Positions 41,867 to 50,112 of a stretch of 64,000 nucleotides of DNA are shown here, piece after piece (positions within the stretch are counted from its first letter, which is position 1; the number at the start of each line of letters is the position of its first letter). The stretch covers positions 1 through 64,000 of the forward strand of contig JAKEFB010000157.1 in the NCBI GenBank assembly GCA_022616275.1. Direction: 5' to 3'. The notes under the pieces were generated by a model. That model was not told the DNA's origin. It did no database searches and was given only the letters and a program-made list of their open reading frames with translations. The translations under genes and the position numbers were made by a program. Source of the DNA: Chloroflexota bacterium (GTDB taxonomy: Bacteria > Chloroflexota > Anaerolineae > Promineifilales > Promineifilaceae).

Positions 41867-43084
41867 CTACTCCAACAACCGGCCATACAACTCCTCGAAG
41901 CGCGGTATCACCTGCCGCCAGTCGTACTGCTGGGCAAAGGTGAGGGCGGCCGATCCCAGGCGTATACGTTCGGCCGGGTCGGACAGCAGGCGGAGGATGG
42001 CGGTAGCAAAGTCGGCCGGCTCGTCCGCCAGCAGCAGTTCCTGCCCGGCCGTCACCGGGAACCCCTCCGCGCCAATGGTCGTGCTGACGATGGCCTTGCC
42101 GGCGGCCATGGCCTCGATCAACTTTAGCCGCGTGCCGCTCCCCAGCCGGAAGGGCATTACATATACTTTTACGCCGGCCAGGTAAGGAATCACCTGCGCC
42201 ACCCGGCCGGTGACCGTCACCCCAGCAAGCTGCCGTAGCCGGTCCAGGCGCGGGTGCGGCTTCTGGCCAACAATGGCCCAGGTCGTCTCCGGCCGTTCCC
42301 GGACGATGCGCGGCCAGACCTCCCCGGCAAACCAGAGCACGGCATCTACGTTCGGCCGGTAGTCCATCTTGCCGCTAAACACCAGGTCAAAGGCCGGGCC
42401 CACTCCGGCCGGCGCCGCCCGGTACTCGGCCACGTCAATACAGTTAGGAATGACCGTCACCGGCCGGCCGGTGACCAGGGCCTGGAGCGCGGCCGCGTCG
42501 GCCTGGCTGACGGCCACCACCGCGTCGGCCGCCCGGCAGGCCCACCGCTCAAAACGGGCCAGCCGGCCGGTCTGAATCCAGGAGTAAGCCGCTGCCGGCC
42601 AGCGGCGCGGGTTGGGCAAATCGGTCCAAAAGGCGCGGCGCTGCAGCTCCGTCTCGGCGTTGTGGTCGTCAAAGACGATCTTGCTGGCCGGGCTAAGCTG
42701 GCGAATGAGCGGGATCAGCCGGGCCAGCTCAATCCCCTCCACCTGGACAATGTCAAAAGAGTGGGCCAGCAGCAATTCGCGCAAAGCCAGGTCAAAAGCC
42801 GGGCTTTGCAGCCGGTGAGCCATATCCGGCCGGCGGCTGGCCAGCAGCCGGGCCAGCCGTTGCCCCAGGCTGCGCGGCGGGACTGGCACGGTGTGGATAG
42901 CGGCACACAGCTCCAGCAGCGGGGCAATCACCGCCGGATCGTCCGTCTGCTCCGCTTCCCGGAAACTCAACAACGTCACCGCCGGCCGGCCGGCCAGCCC
43001 GCGCACAATGTGATAATTGCGCAAACTAGTCCCCTGCTGCGGCGGAAAAGGCAACTGCGGGGTCAGCAACAAGATATGAAACAT
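41867..43084 (-). CDS. Glycosyltransferase, GT4-like (PEP-CTERM/EpsH-associated type)
   Basis: A 405-residue GT-B enzyme. 'ILLLTPQLPFPPQQGTSLRNYHIVRGL' opens the acceptor domain; the donor domain has 'VFSGKMDYRPNVDAVLWFAGEVWP' and 'MPFRLGSGTRLKLIEAMAAGKAIVSTTIGAEG', with Glu of the E-x7-E region. It recalls the sugar transferases associated with exopolysaccharide clusters. The ATG at 43084 marks where homology begins; the frame runs on to 43168 through a repeat tract. No ribosome site is visible. It pairs with the next glycosyltransferase gene. Confidence 0.85.
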   Translation of the reverse strand: MFHILLLTPQLPFPPQQGTSLRNYHIVRGLAGRPAVTLLSFREAEQTDDPAVIAPLLELCAAIHTVPVPPRSLGQRLARLLASRRPDMAHRLQSPAFDLALRELLLAHSFDIVQVEGIELARLIPLIRQLSPASKIVFDDHNAETELQRRAFWTDLPNPRRWPAAAYSWIQTGRLARFERWACRAADAVVAVSQADAAALQALVTGRPVTVIPNCIDVAEYRAAPAGVGPAFDLVFSGKMDYRPNVDAVLWFAGEVWPRIVRERPETTWAIVGQKPHPRLDRLRQLAGVTVTGRVAQVIPYLAGVKVYVMPFRLGSGTRLKLIEAMAAGKAIVSTTIGAEGFPVTAGQELLLADEPADFATAILRLLSDPAERIRLGSAALTFAQQYDWRQVIPRFEELYGRLLE

Positions 43085-43109
43085 GGAGAAATCAGTGCTG
43101 AGGACTGAG

Positions 43110-43220
43110 GACTGAGTAGGCGTGTTTGCGAGTCTGCGAGTGGGCGAGTCTGCAAGTTCCTTGCTCACCTGCCACCTGCCACTTGCCTACCTGCCACCTG
43201 CCACCTTTGCGCCTTTGCGT
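43110..43220. repeat. GCGAGTGGGCGAGTCTGC / CACCTGCCACTTGC tract
   Basis: Short words and their complements reiterated over about 110 bp between the two glycosyltransferase genes. Confidence 0.8.
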
Positions 43221-43227
43221 CAAACCT

Positions 43228-44334
43228 TCACCTTTCATACAGGGCCAGCGTGGCCTGGGCCGTCTTTTCCCAGGTGAAGCGGCCGGCCTGCCGGCGGCCG
43301 GCTTCCTGCATCGTCTGGCGTAGGTGGCTGTCGGACAGGAGTTGGGCCATCACCCAGGCCCAGCCGGCCGCGTCGTCCGGTTCAAGCAGCAGCCCGGCCT
43401 CCCCGACCACCTCCGGCAGCGAGGCCCGGTTGCTGGCCACCACCGGGCAGCCGCAGTGCATGGCCTCCAGCGCCGGCAGGCCGAACCCTTCGTAGTGGGA
43501 CGGCAGAGCCAGCAGGCCGGCGGCCGTGTACAGGTGGGCCAGTTGCTCGTCGGCCACGCCGGCCAGGTGGTACACGTGCGCCCGCAGCCTCAGCTCGTCA
43601 ATGGCGGCGAAAATCTCCTCGTACAGCCATCCTTTGCCGCCCACCAGCACCAAAGGGACGTCCACCCCCGCCTCCCGGCGGGCCTGGGCGTAAGCCCGCA
43701 GCAAGGTGGGCAGGTTCTTGCGCGGCTCTAGCGTGCCCACGAAAAGAATAAAGCCCTCCGGCAGGTTATAGGCGGCCAGCGTCTGCCGCACGGCTTCGGC
43801 CGGTTGCGGGCAGGCGTAGACCGGGTTGGCTGCCAGGTGAATGGCCGTCACCTTTTCCGGCGGGACGTTCAGCCGCTCGATCAGGTCCTGGCGGGTGTGG
43901 TGGCTGTCGGCCGAGATGTGGTCGGCCGTCTGCACGGCCCAGTGAATTTGCCCCAGGTAATAGCGGCGGCTCCCGGCCGTCAGGAACTCCGGGTAATAGA
44001 GGAAGTTTAAATCGTGGACGGTGATAATCCGCCGCCGGGCACCGCCGGCCGGGGGGATAAAATCGGGGCTGTGGAGCACGGCGAGCCGGTGCGGTAGCAA
44101 CTCGGCCGCCAGCGCCCATCGCTCCAGCCGGTGATGAGCCGGCGTCCACAGGTTGCGCCGCCGGAAGTTCGGGGCCTGGGGCGGCAGGTAGGAGCGGCCG
44201 TCCTTACGGCTGTGAAAGATGGTGTACTCGTTGCGGCCGTCCAGCGCCGCCAGCGCCGGCAACAGGTGCAGGATGTACTGGCTGATGCCGCCCATGCGGT
44301 AATAGGGCAGCCGGCCGTCAATGCCGATGCGCAT
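43228..44334 (-). CDS. Glycosyltransferase family 4 enzyme
   Basis: A 368-residue GT-B enzyme: 'IGIDGRLPYYRMGGISQYILHLLPAL' start, 'VHDLNFLYYPEF', 'SADSHHTRQDLIERL' and donor-site 'LFVGTLEPRKNLPTLLRAY' and 'PSHYEGFGLPALEAMHCGCPVVASNRASLPEVVGEAGLL', with E-x7-E in 'EGFGLPALE'. It is a retaining transferase of the mannosyl/glucosyl type, likely for surface glycan. A TATAAT box ends 8 bases before the ATG, and no Shine-Dalgarno site is present. Confidence 0.9.
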   Translation of the reverse strand: MRIGIDGRLPYYRMGGISQYILHLLPALAALDGRNEYTIFHSRKDGRSYLPPQAPNFRRRNLWTPAHHRLERWALAAELLPHRLAVLHSPDFIPPAGGARRRIITVHDLNFLYYPEFLTAGSRRYYLGQIHWAVQTADHISADSHHTRQDLIERLNVPPEKVTAIHLAANPVYACPQPAEAVRQTLAAYNLPEGFILFVGTLEPRKNLPTLLRAYAQARREAGVDVPLVLVGGKGWLYEEIFAAIDELRLRAHVYHLAGVADEQLAHLYTAAGLLALPSHYEGFGLPALEAMHCGCPVVASNRASLPEVVGEAGLLLEPDDAAGWAWVMAQLLSDSHLRQTMQEAGRRQAGRFTWEKTAQATLALYER

Positions 44335-44342
44335 GGGAGGGG

Positions 44343-44348
44343 ATTATA
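44343..44348 (-). promoter_or_regulatory. -10 box of a possibly leaderless GT4 gene
   Basis: TATAAT on the minus strand, 8 nt before the ATG; no -35 match at 16-18 bp. Confidence 0.5.
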
Positions 44349-44402
44349 AACGCTTGGTGGGGAAAGGGGGAGCGGCAAAAAAGCAAGGGCTGTCACAAAT
44401 GG

Positions 44403-44432
44403 TTGTGATCTCCCGGAAGAAACCTGTATACT
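44403..44432 (+). promoter_or_regulatory. Putative promoter for the 92-residue membrane protein
   Basis: TTGTGA (44403-44408), 18-bp spacer, TATACT (44427-44432); leader of about 100 nt. Confidence 0.5.
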
Positions 44433-44536
44433 TTAACTATGGTGCCAGGCTCTATATAAACAGTCATAAATGAGGTAGCCAAGGGAGCTAAGTAACCATG
44501 TTTTTAGGCTAAAAGGTGGAGATGTTCTGAGGGGTC

Positions 44537-44815
44537 ATGGTCAACTTTAATCGTTTCCTGCTTCAGGTTATCATCTATTCTGCATCCTACCTGCTGTTTT
44601 CGACCTATAGTCAGTGGGTTATTCTCTATAGAGATAAAAACCTCTTGGGCCTGGCGGCGCCTGTTCTTCTTACCACCTTCGTGACGGCCGGCGCTGCTAT
44701 CTTTTTACGGACCAGGTATCCCTCTTCCTGGGCAAAACATCCATTGTTAGTAAACGCCGGGGTCGTAACCGGATTTGCTATCGGGGTATTCATTGTCTCC
44801 ATAACGCTCTTTTGA
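44537..44815 (+). CDS. Small membrane protein, unknown function
   Basis: A 92-residue protein with GAGGGG before the ATG and three hydrophobic segments (about 7-24, 37-57, 70-90). No catalytic motif is visible and no family is recognised. It has a plausible promoter of its own. Confidence 0.6.
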   Translation: MVNFNRFLLQVIIYSASYLLFSTYSQWVILYRDKNLLGLAAPVLLTTFVTAGAAIFLRTRYPSSWAKHPLLVNAGVVTGFAIGVFIVSITLF

Positions 44816-45077
44816 ACTTAACAAACAAGGGAGGAGTACAGCACAACTGGTGACATTCTTAATAGCTTACTCTCCCGCAACTGGTTGTAGCGGATCTCGT
44901 ATTGAGAGGAAATGGCTTCAGCACATTGGAAAGTTAGCTCAATAGGCACCCAGTGGAGAAGGTATGGAAATTGTCTTTTTTATTGCGGCCTTCTGTTCTA
45001 GATAGGGCTGCTTCGTAAACAGATCAGGCGAAAGAAGGATTCCGGCAGTTAATTGTTGCCCGGATAATACTCTAATT
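44816..45077. other. Spacer, no gene seen
   Basis: AT-richer 260-bp region. GATAAT at 45063-45068 lies 9 nt before the next ATG and may be a -10 box, without a clear -35 box. Confidence 0.5.
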
Positions 45078-45233
45078 ATGCACAGACTCACTGTGGTATT
45101 TTTCTTTATCAGTTTGATGACCATGCTTTGGCTACTTGGAATGGCAGTTCGGCTGGCACTCAAGCCGAAAATTACTTTCCGAGAGTTCAAATTGTTTCGC
45201 GCCAGGTTAGGGATACTTACCTCAACAGGATAA
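45078..45233 (+). CDS. 51-residue membrane peptide upstream of the propeller gene
   Basis: An ORF from ATG 45078 to TAA 45231-45233. It has one strongly hydrophobic helix (about residues 5-27, Phe/Leu/Met-rich) and a basic C-terminal tail (KPKITFREFKLFRARLG), giving a credible positive-inside topology. It ends 5 bp before the ATG at 45239, which suggests coupling. No Shine-Dalgarno site is evident. It could also be a leader peptide. Confidence 0.4.
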   Translation: MHRLTVVFFFISLMTMLWLLGMAVRLALKPKITFREFKLFRARLGILTSTG

Positions 45234-45238
45234 TCGCA

Positions 45239-46543
45239 ATGCCTGGAAAACGGTTGTCAGTGATAAATGCTCTCACTTCCTGGGCGGCAACAAGCTTTTT
45301 ATTCTTGGCTGTATGGTTACTGTTAGACTGGTGGCTTTCTCGATCATTTTCTCCGTTTTTTGAGGAAGTTGGCATCGGATCAGCCCGCGGCGATGGCATC
45401 AGTAGCTCCCCTATTGGCCCAATCCATTACCCATCCATAGCTATTTCTCCACATAACGAACTGTATGCTGCCTGGGCTCTTTACGATCTTAGAGATTTGC
45501 AACTCGCCTGGATTGATGTGCGTTACTGGGATGGGAGTAGCTGGGCCTATGTCCCCTGCAAACCGGCCGGCGGCAATTTTTGTAGCGATGACAGCTTCTC
45601 GACGACACCGGTCATGGCGTTCGCACCCGATCAAACGCTCTATCTGGCCTGGACGGCTAACGCTGGAGAGAGTGAAATCTACATCCAGCAGCGGAAAGAT
45701 GGCCACTGGCGCGAAGTTGGCCAGGGATCAGCTTCTGGTGGCGGCGTAAGTAACACCCCAGGCGACTCCTTCAATCCGTCCCTGGCTGTCGCGCCCGATG
45801 GCACGGTATACGTGGCCTGGCAGGATTCTCTGGCGGATTCCAAGCAAATCTACGTGCGGCGTTGGCAGGGAACAACGTGGGAGGAAGTTGGCAATGATCC
45901 GGCGAACGGGCAGGGTATTAGCCGTTCGCAAGACGCCCAGGATCCACGAATTGCCCTTGATAGCCGGGGAACACCTTACATCGCCTGGGTTGATTCGAGT
46001 ACTGGGGGTTCATTCATTTACATACGTCACTGGAATGGAGAAGAGTGGGAAGAGATTGGCACAGGCTTGGCCAGCGGCACAGGAATTGGTGACGGTGGGG
46101 TCTTCTCTCTGGTTCTATCAGCCGATGACATCCCTTATGTCGCCTGGATGTCTCGCTCTTCTAAAGATTTCGATTGGGTGATAAAGGTTAGCCGTTGGTC
46201 AGCAGTTAGCCTGGAATGGGAAACCATCGATCCGGAAGCCTCAAGAGCAGATTGGTCTCGCCACTCGCCTACCCTTGCTGCTGCCCCTGACGGAAAAGTC
46301 TACCTGGCCTGGGAAAATAGTAACTTATGGGGAGAAGGAATATTTGTCGTGTGGTGGAACGGCCGCGACTGGCAAGAGGTAGCTTTAGGATCGGGCAGTA
46401 TGAACGGCATTAGTGGGCACGATAGCCGTGATACAGACCCATTTATTGCCGTTGGCGCGGACGGGACAATCTATGTGGCCTGGTTAGCCCAACAGCACTT
46501 CAGAGAACGGGATAACGTCTACCTGCTTCGCCGGCAGGAATAG
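45239..46543 (+). CDS. Membrane-anchored beta-propeller protein
   Basis: A 434-residue protein: N-terminal membrane helix (about 11-32) followed by six or seven repeats of about 50 residues with 'APDGTVYVAWQDS ... IYVRRWQGTTWEEVGNDPANGQGIS', a sialidase-like/'PD40-like' blade pattern with alternating aromatic residues. Expected outside the membrane; ligand unknown. The frame opens at 45128, but that part overlaps another ORF and precedes the signal segment, so ATG 45239 is preferred. Confidence 0.75.
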   Translation: MPGKRLSVINALTSWAATSFLFLAVWLLLDWWLSRSFSPFFEEVGIGSARGDGISSSPIGPIHYPSIAISPHNELYAAWALYDLRDLQLAWIDVRYWDGSSWAYVPCKPAGGNFCSDDSFSTTPVMAFAPDQTLYLAWTANAGESEIYIQQRKDGHWREVGQGSASGGGVSNTPGDSFNPSLAVAPDGTVYVAWQDSLADSKQIYVRRWQGTTWEEVGNDPANGQGISRSQDAQDPRIALDSRGTPYIAWVDSSTGGSFIYIRHWNGEEWEEIGTGLASGTGIGDGGVFSLVLSADDIPYVAWMSRSSKDFDWVIKVSRWSAVSLEWETIDPEASRADWSRHSPTLAAAPDGKVYLAWENSNLWGEGIFVVWWNGRDWQEVALGSGSMNGISGHDSRDTDPFIAVGADGTIYVAWLAQQHFRERDNVYLLRRQE

Positions 46544-46767
46544 TGAGCCACAGTGCCAACCACCTAGCCGTTTACTCCACCTCTACCTCTAACTCTTACT
46601 CTAGCTCTAACTCCACTCGCCACTTACCACCGGGCACGTTATAATGCCCGGCTAAGATAGAGGCCCGGCCGCCAGTCGCCCACGTTCCTGCCCGGCCGCA
46701 ACGATAAGTCATTCACGAGGTAAACTCATTACTCATCACTCATCACTCTTTGTTAGGAGATTATTCG
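46544..46767. other. Spacer with CTCTAAC words and a hairpin
   Basis: CTCTAACTC words at 46575-46617; CCGGGCA/TGCCCGG hairpin at 46630-46651 with TATAAT in its loop; CATTACTCATCACTCATCACT before the AGGAGA ribosome site. No gene seen. Confidence 0.6.
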
Positions 46768-48015
46768 ATGGCTAAAAACTCCACCCCCCCACGCGAGGAA
46801 ATCAGCGAGCTGCGCAGCCGGCTGGAGTGGATGGACGAAGAGCGGCGCAAGACCACCCGCAAACTGGCCGAGCTGGAACAGCGCCTGGCTACCCAGGAGC
46901 GCGAGACCGCTACCCGGGGCCAGCGCATCCAGGAATTGGAAGACAAGCTGGCCAAGGCGACCGCCCAACTGACCCGTCTGCCCCAGGTGGATACCCAACT
47001 CCGCCAGTTCAAGGATGAAATGGTCCTGCTGCTTGAGCAGTACGACCAGCGCCGCATCCAGGGACAGGACGAGCTGGACAAAGTGCGGCGGGTGGAACAC
47101 GAGGTCCAGTCTCGCGAGATTGCCGACATCCGCAAGGAGTTGCCGGCCGTGCCCCGCCTGCAGAACGAGATGGAGCTGCGCCAGGCCGAAGAGGCCCGGC
47201 TGGCCAACCTGATCGGCGTCTTGCAGGGCAAGCTGGCCGTCCTGGAAAACCAGGCCGACGGCTGGGGCCGCGACGTGGCCTTCCTGGAAGAGGCCGAGCG
47301 AAAAAATGCCCGCAGCCTGACCGAAATCCAGACCAGCTTCCTGGAAAGCAGCAGGCGCTGGGAGCCAATCGAAAACCGGCTGGACATTACCGGCCACGGC
47401 CTGGCCAAGGTCGAGGCCGACGTCCAGGAGCTGGCCAACATTGCCGCCGAGCTGCGCCGCACCATTCAGAGCTGGAGCGAGCAGATCCAAGTCGGCGAAT
47501 ATGAGCGCAACCAGCGCCTGGAGAAGTGGAAGCGGGCCCTGGAAGAGCACCAGAATGAAATGGACCGTTTCGCCAAGGAATGGATCAAATATTCCGACCA
47601 ATACAAAGAAGCCAGGATGATGGTCCAGACCATGGCCGACTGGCAAAAGCACATCGAGCAGCAGCAACGCGAAGCCTCGGAAATGGCCCGCGTCGAAGCC
47701 AACCGGATGCGCGCCCTGTGGGACAATTTCCTCCTGGAACACGAAAAGCGCTGGAAGAGCTACGAAGTAGACCGCGACCAGCGCTGGGCCACCGCCCAGC
47801 GCCAGGAACGCCAGCTCCTGGAGCAACTGCGCCTCTTAGAAGAAAAGACGGAAAAGCTCCACCAGGACAAGGAGCTACTGATGAAGATGCAAAGCGCCCA
47901 GGCCGAGGCGGTCAAAAAGTTCCCCCGTATCTGGCTGGAAGAGGTCGAAAAAGCCCAGGCCCAAAACCCCAACAGCCGCCGCCAGCCGGCCCTCGTGCCG
48001 GTGCGGGAAGAGTAA
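46768..48015 (+). CDS. Long coiled-coil protein, unknown function
   Basis: A 415-residue, almost entirely helical protein with TAGGAGA before the ATG at 46768. Heptads dominated by Leu, Glu, Arg and Gln run from about residue 8 to 385 ('EEISELRSRLEWMDEERRKTTRKLAELEQRL'), with short breaks near 85 and 190. The last 20 residues are Pro/Asn/Arg-rich. There is no membrane segment and no ATPase motif, so it is not an SMC protein. A cytoskeletal or scaffold role is possible but not shown. It precedes selB. Confidence 0.75.
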   Translation: MAKNSTPPREEISELRSRLEWMDEERRKTTRKLAELEQRLATQERETATRGQRIQELEDKLAKATAQLTRLPQVDTQLRQFKDEMVLLLEQYDQRRIQGQDELDKVRRVEHEVQSREIADIRKELPAVPRLQNEMELRQAEEARLANLIGVLQGKLAVLENQADGWGRDVAFLEEAERKNARSLTEIQTSFLESSRRWEPIENRLDITGHGLAKVEADVQELANIAAELRRTIQSWSEQIQVGEYERNQRLEKWKRALEEHQNEMDRFAKEWIKYSDQYKEARMMVQTMADWQKHIEQQQREASEMARVEANRMRALWDNFLLEHEKRWKSYEVDRDQRWATAQRQERQLLEQLRLLEEKTEKLHQDKELLMKMQSAQAEAVKKFPRIWLEEVEKAQAQNPNSRRQPALVPVREE

Positions 48016-48019
48016 TGGA

Positions 48020-48160
48020 AGTGGGCGAGTGGCGACCAAGGGTCGCTGCGAGTTTGCGAGTCTGCGAGTTTGCGAGTGACCTGCCCTTGCTAACTGCATA
48101 CTTGCTTACTTGCATACTTGCTTACTTGCATACTTGCCCCCCTGCCCCTTGCCCCCTGTT
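48020..48160. repeat. CTTGCATACTTGCTTA tract forming the selB leader
   Basis: GAGTTTGCGAGTCTGCGA words, then at least four CTTGCATACTTGCTTA-type words reaching almost to the selB start. No Shine-Dalgarno sequence is visible. Confidence 0.85.
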
Positions 48161-48166
48161 ACCTCC

Positions 48167-50032
48167 ATGCACGTCATCGGCACGGCCGGCCACGTAGACC
48201 ACGGCAAATCCACCCTGGTCAAAGCGCTGACAGGGATTGATCCCGACCGCCTGAAAGAGGAAAAGGAGCGGGAGATGACCATTGACCTGGGCTTTGCCTG
48301 GCTCAGGCTGGACGGCGAAGAAGTGGGGATTGTAGACGTGCCCGGCCATCGCGACTTTATCGAAAACATGCTCGCCGGCGTCGGCGGGATTGACCTGGCC
48401 CTCTTCGTCGTCGCCGCCGACGAGGGGGTCATGCCCCAGACCCGTGAACACCTGGCCATTCTCGACCTGCTGGAAGTGCGCGGCGGGGTGGTCGCCCTGA
48501 CCAAAGTAGACCTGGTGGACGACCCGGACTGGCTGGAGCTGGTCACGCTGGACGTGGCCGAAGCCCTGGCCGGCACCGCCCTGGCCGACGCGCCCATTGT
48601 GCCCGTGTCGGCCCGCACCGGCCGGGGCCTGGCCGAGCTACAAGCCACGCTACGGGAACGCCTGGCCCAGGTCGAACCCCGGCCGGACGACGGCCGCCCC
48701 CGCCTGCCCATTGACCGGGTCTTCAGCCTGAGTGGCTTTGGCACGGTAGTGACCGGTACGCTCACCGGCGGCCAGTTGCGCACCGGCGACGCCGTCGAAA
48801 TCCAGCCGGCCGGCCTGAAAGGGCGCGTTCGCGGTCTGCAAACCCACCGCACCAAGCTGGACGCGGCCCGGCCGGGCAGCCGGGTGGCCGTGAATGTGAG
48901 TGGCATTGATAAAGACGAGGTCCGGCGCGGCGACGTGCTGGCCGGACCGGGGGTGGTGCGGGGCACGCTCCTGTGCGACGCCCTCTACCGCCACCTGCCG
49001 GACGCCGACAGCCCGCTGGGCCACAATGTCGAGGTCAAGCTGTTCGCCGGCGCGGCCGAGGTCGTGGCCCGGACGCGCATCCTGGGGGCCAGGCAAATTG
49101 AGCCGGGACAGCAGGGCTGGCTGCAACTGGCCCTCAGCCAGCCGGTGGCCATCGTCCGGGGCGACCGCTTCATCCTGCGCCGGCCGTCTCCGCCAGCCAC
49201 GCTGGGCGGCGGCCAGGTGCTCGACCCCCACCCCGGCCGGCGCCACCCCCGCTTCCGGCCGGAAGTCACCGGCCGGCTAGAAACGCTGGCCCAGGGCACG
49301 CCGGCCGACCTGCTGTTGCAGACCATCCGCCGGCTGGAACCGGCCATGCGGGCCGACGTCTTGAAGCGCTCCGGCCTCACGCCAGAAGCGGCCGAAGCCG
49401 CCTGGCAGGAGCTGGCCGGCCAGGGCCAGGTACACGCCCTGGAGCAGGTCGTCATCTCGCGGGCCGGCCTGCAGCGGCTGCAAGAGCAGTTAACCGGCGC
49501 GATAGCCGATTTTCACCGCCAATACCCGCTGCGCCTGGGCATGTCCCGCGAGGAACTGCGCAGCCGCCTGAAATTGCCGGCGGCCGTCTTTAATCCGCTG
49601 CTGGCCCAGGCGGCCGCCGGCGGGTTGTTGGTCGAGAGCGGGGCGCTGGTCCGCCTGCCGGACCACGCGGTGCGTTTTACGCCAACCCAGCAGGCGGCTA
49701 TTGACCGGTTGCTGCGCCGCTTCGAGCGGGCCGGCGTCAATTCGCCCAGCGTCAAAGAGGCCCGGGCGGAGGTCGGCGACGACGTTTACTTTGCCCTGCT
49801 GGACCTGGGCCGGCTGCGGCCGGTCAGCGACGACGTAGTCTACACCACTGAGGAGTACGAACGGATTGTGGAACAGATGAAGGGGTACTTGCGCCGGCAC
49901 GGCCGGGTCAACGCCGCCCAGGTGCGCGACCTGTTCAACACCAGCCGCAAATACGCCATTGCCTTACTGGAGCACCTGGACGAGATCCGCGTCACCCGCC
50001 GCGTTGGCGACGACCGCGAGCTAGTTGAGTGA
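48167..50032 (+). CDS. selB: Selenocysteine-specific elongation factor SelB
   Basis: A 621-residue translational GTPase that delivers Sec-tRNA to UGA codons marked by a SECIS. G1 is '[14 protein letters not shown]', switch I has '[17 protein letters not shown]' (the SelB-type [11 protein letters not shown]), G3 '[12 protein letters not shown]', G4 'TKVD', then EF-Tu-like domains 2-3 ('[19 protein letters not shown]') and C-terminal winged helices ('[29 protein letters not shown]') that bind the SECIS. The frame opens at 48110 in a repeat tract; homology starts at ATG 48167. SelD with an in-frame UGA lies 14 kb upstream; SelA and tRNA-Sec are not in the window. Confidence 0.95.
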   Translation: MHVIGTAGHVDHGKSTLVKALTGIDPDRLKEEKEREMTIDLGFAWLRLDGEEVGIVDVPGHRDFIENMLAGVGGIDLALFVVAADEGVMPQTREHLAILDLLEVRGGVVALTKVDLVDDPDWLELVTLDVAEALAGTALADAPIVPVSARTGRGLAELQATLRERLAQVEPRPDDGRPRLPIDRVFSLSGFGTVVTGTLTGGQLRTGDAVEIQPAGLKGRVRGLQTHRTKLDAARPGSRVAVNVSGIDKDEVRRGDVLAGPGVVRGTLLCDALYRHLPDADSPLGHNVEVKLFAGAAEVVARTRILGARQIEPGQQGWLQLALSQPVAIVRGDRFILRRPSPPATLGGGQVLDPHPGRRHPRFRPEVTGRLETLAQGTPADLLLQTIRRLEPAMRADVLKRSGLTPEAAEAAWQELAGQGQVHALEQVVISRAGLQRLQEQLTGAIADFHRQYPLRLGMSREELRSRLKLPAAVFNPLLAQAAAGGLLVESGALVRLPDHAVRFTPTQQAAIDRLLRRFERAGVNSPSVKEARAEVGDDVYFALLDLGRLRPVSDDVVYTTEEYERIVEQMKGYLRRHGRVNAAQVRDLFNTSRKYAIALLEHLDEIRVTRRVGDDRELVE

Positions 50033-50092
50033 GCGAGTCGGCGAGTCGGCGAGTGGGCGAGTCGGCGAGTTTGCGAGTTTGCAAGTTTACTC
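50031..50092. repeat. GCGAGTCG tandem tract
   Basis: At least five GCGAGTCG/GCGAGTTT octamers in tandem immediately after the selB stop. Confidence 0.9.
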
Positions 50093-50112
50093 AGTCCTTT
50101 TTTGGGAGGAAT

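Noticed and set aside
46753-47826. 357-codon minus-strand frame opposite the coiled-coil gene
   Set aside because: Leu/Gly/Ala/Phe-rich antisense product of heptad coding; no ribosome site and the plus-strand gene has one.
48110-48166. N-terminal extension of SelB
   Set aside because: Encoded by the repeat tract; SelB homology begins at the Met of 48167.
50031-50092. Tandem octamers as a CRISPR array
   Set aside because: Units of 8 bp with no unique spacers; no cas genes in the window.
48016-50112. tRNA-Sec (selC) beside selB
   Set aside because: No cloverleaf with long variable arm or TCA anticodon could be found in the spacers; they are repeat tracts.
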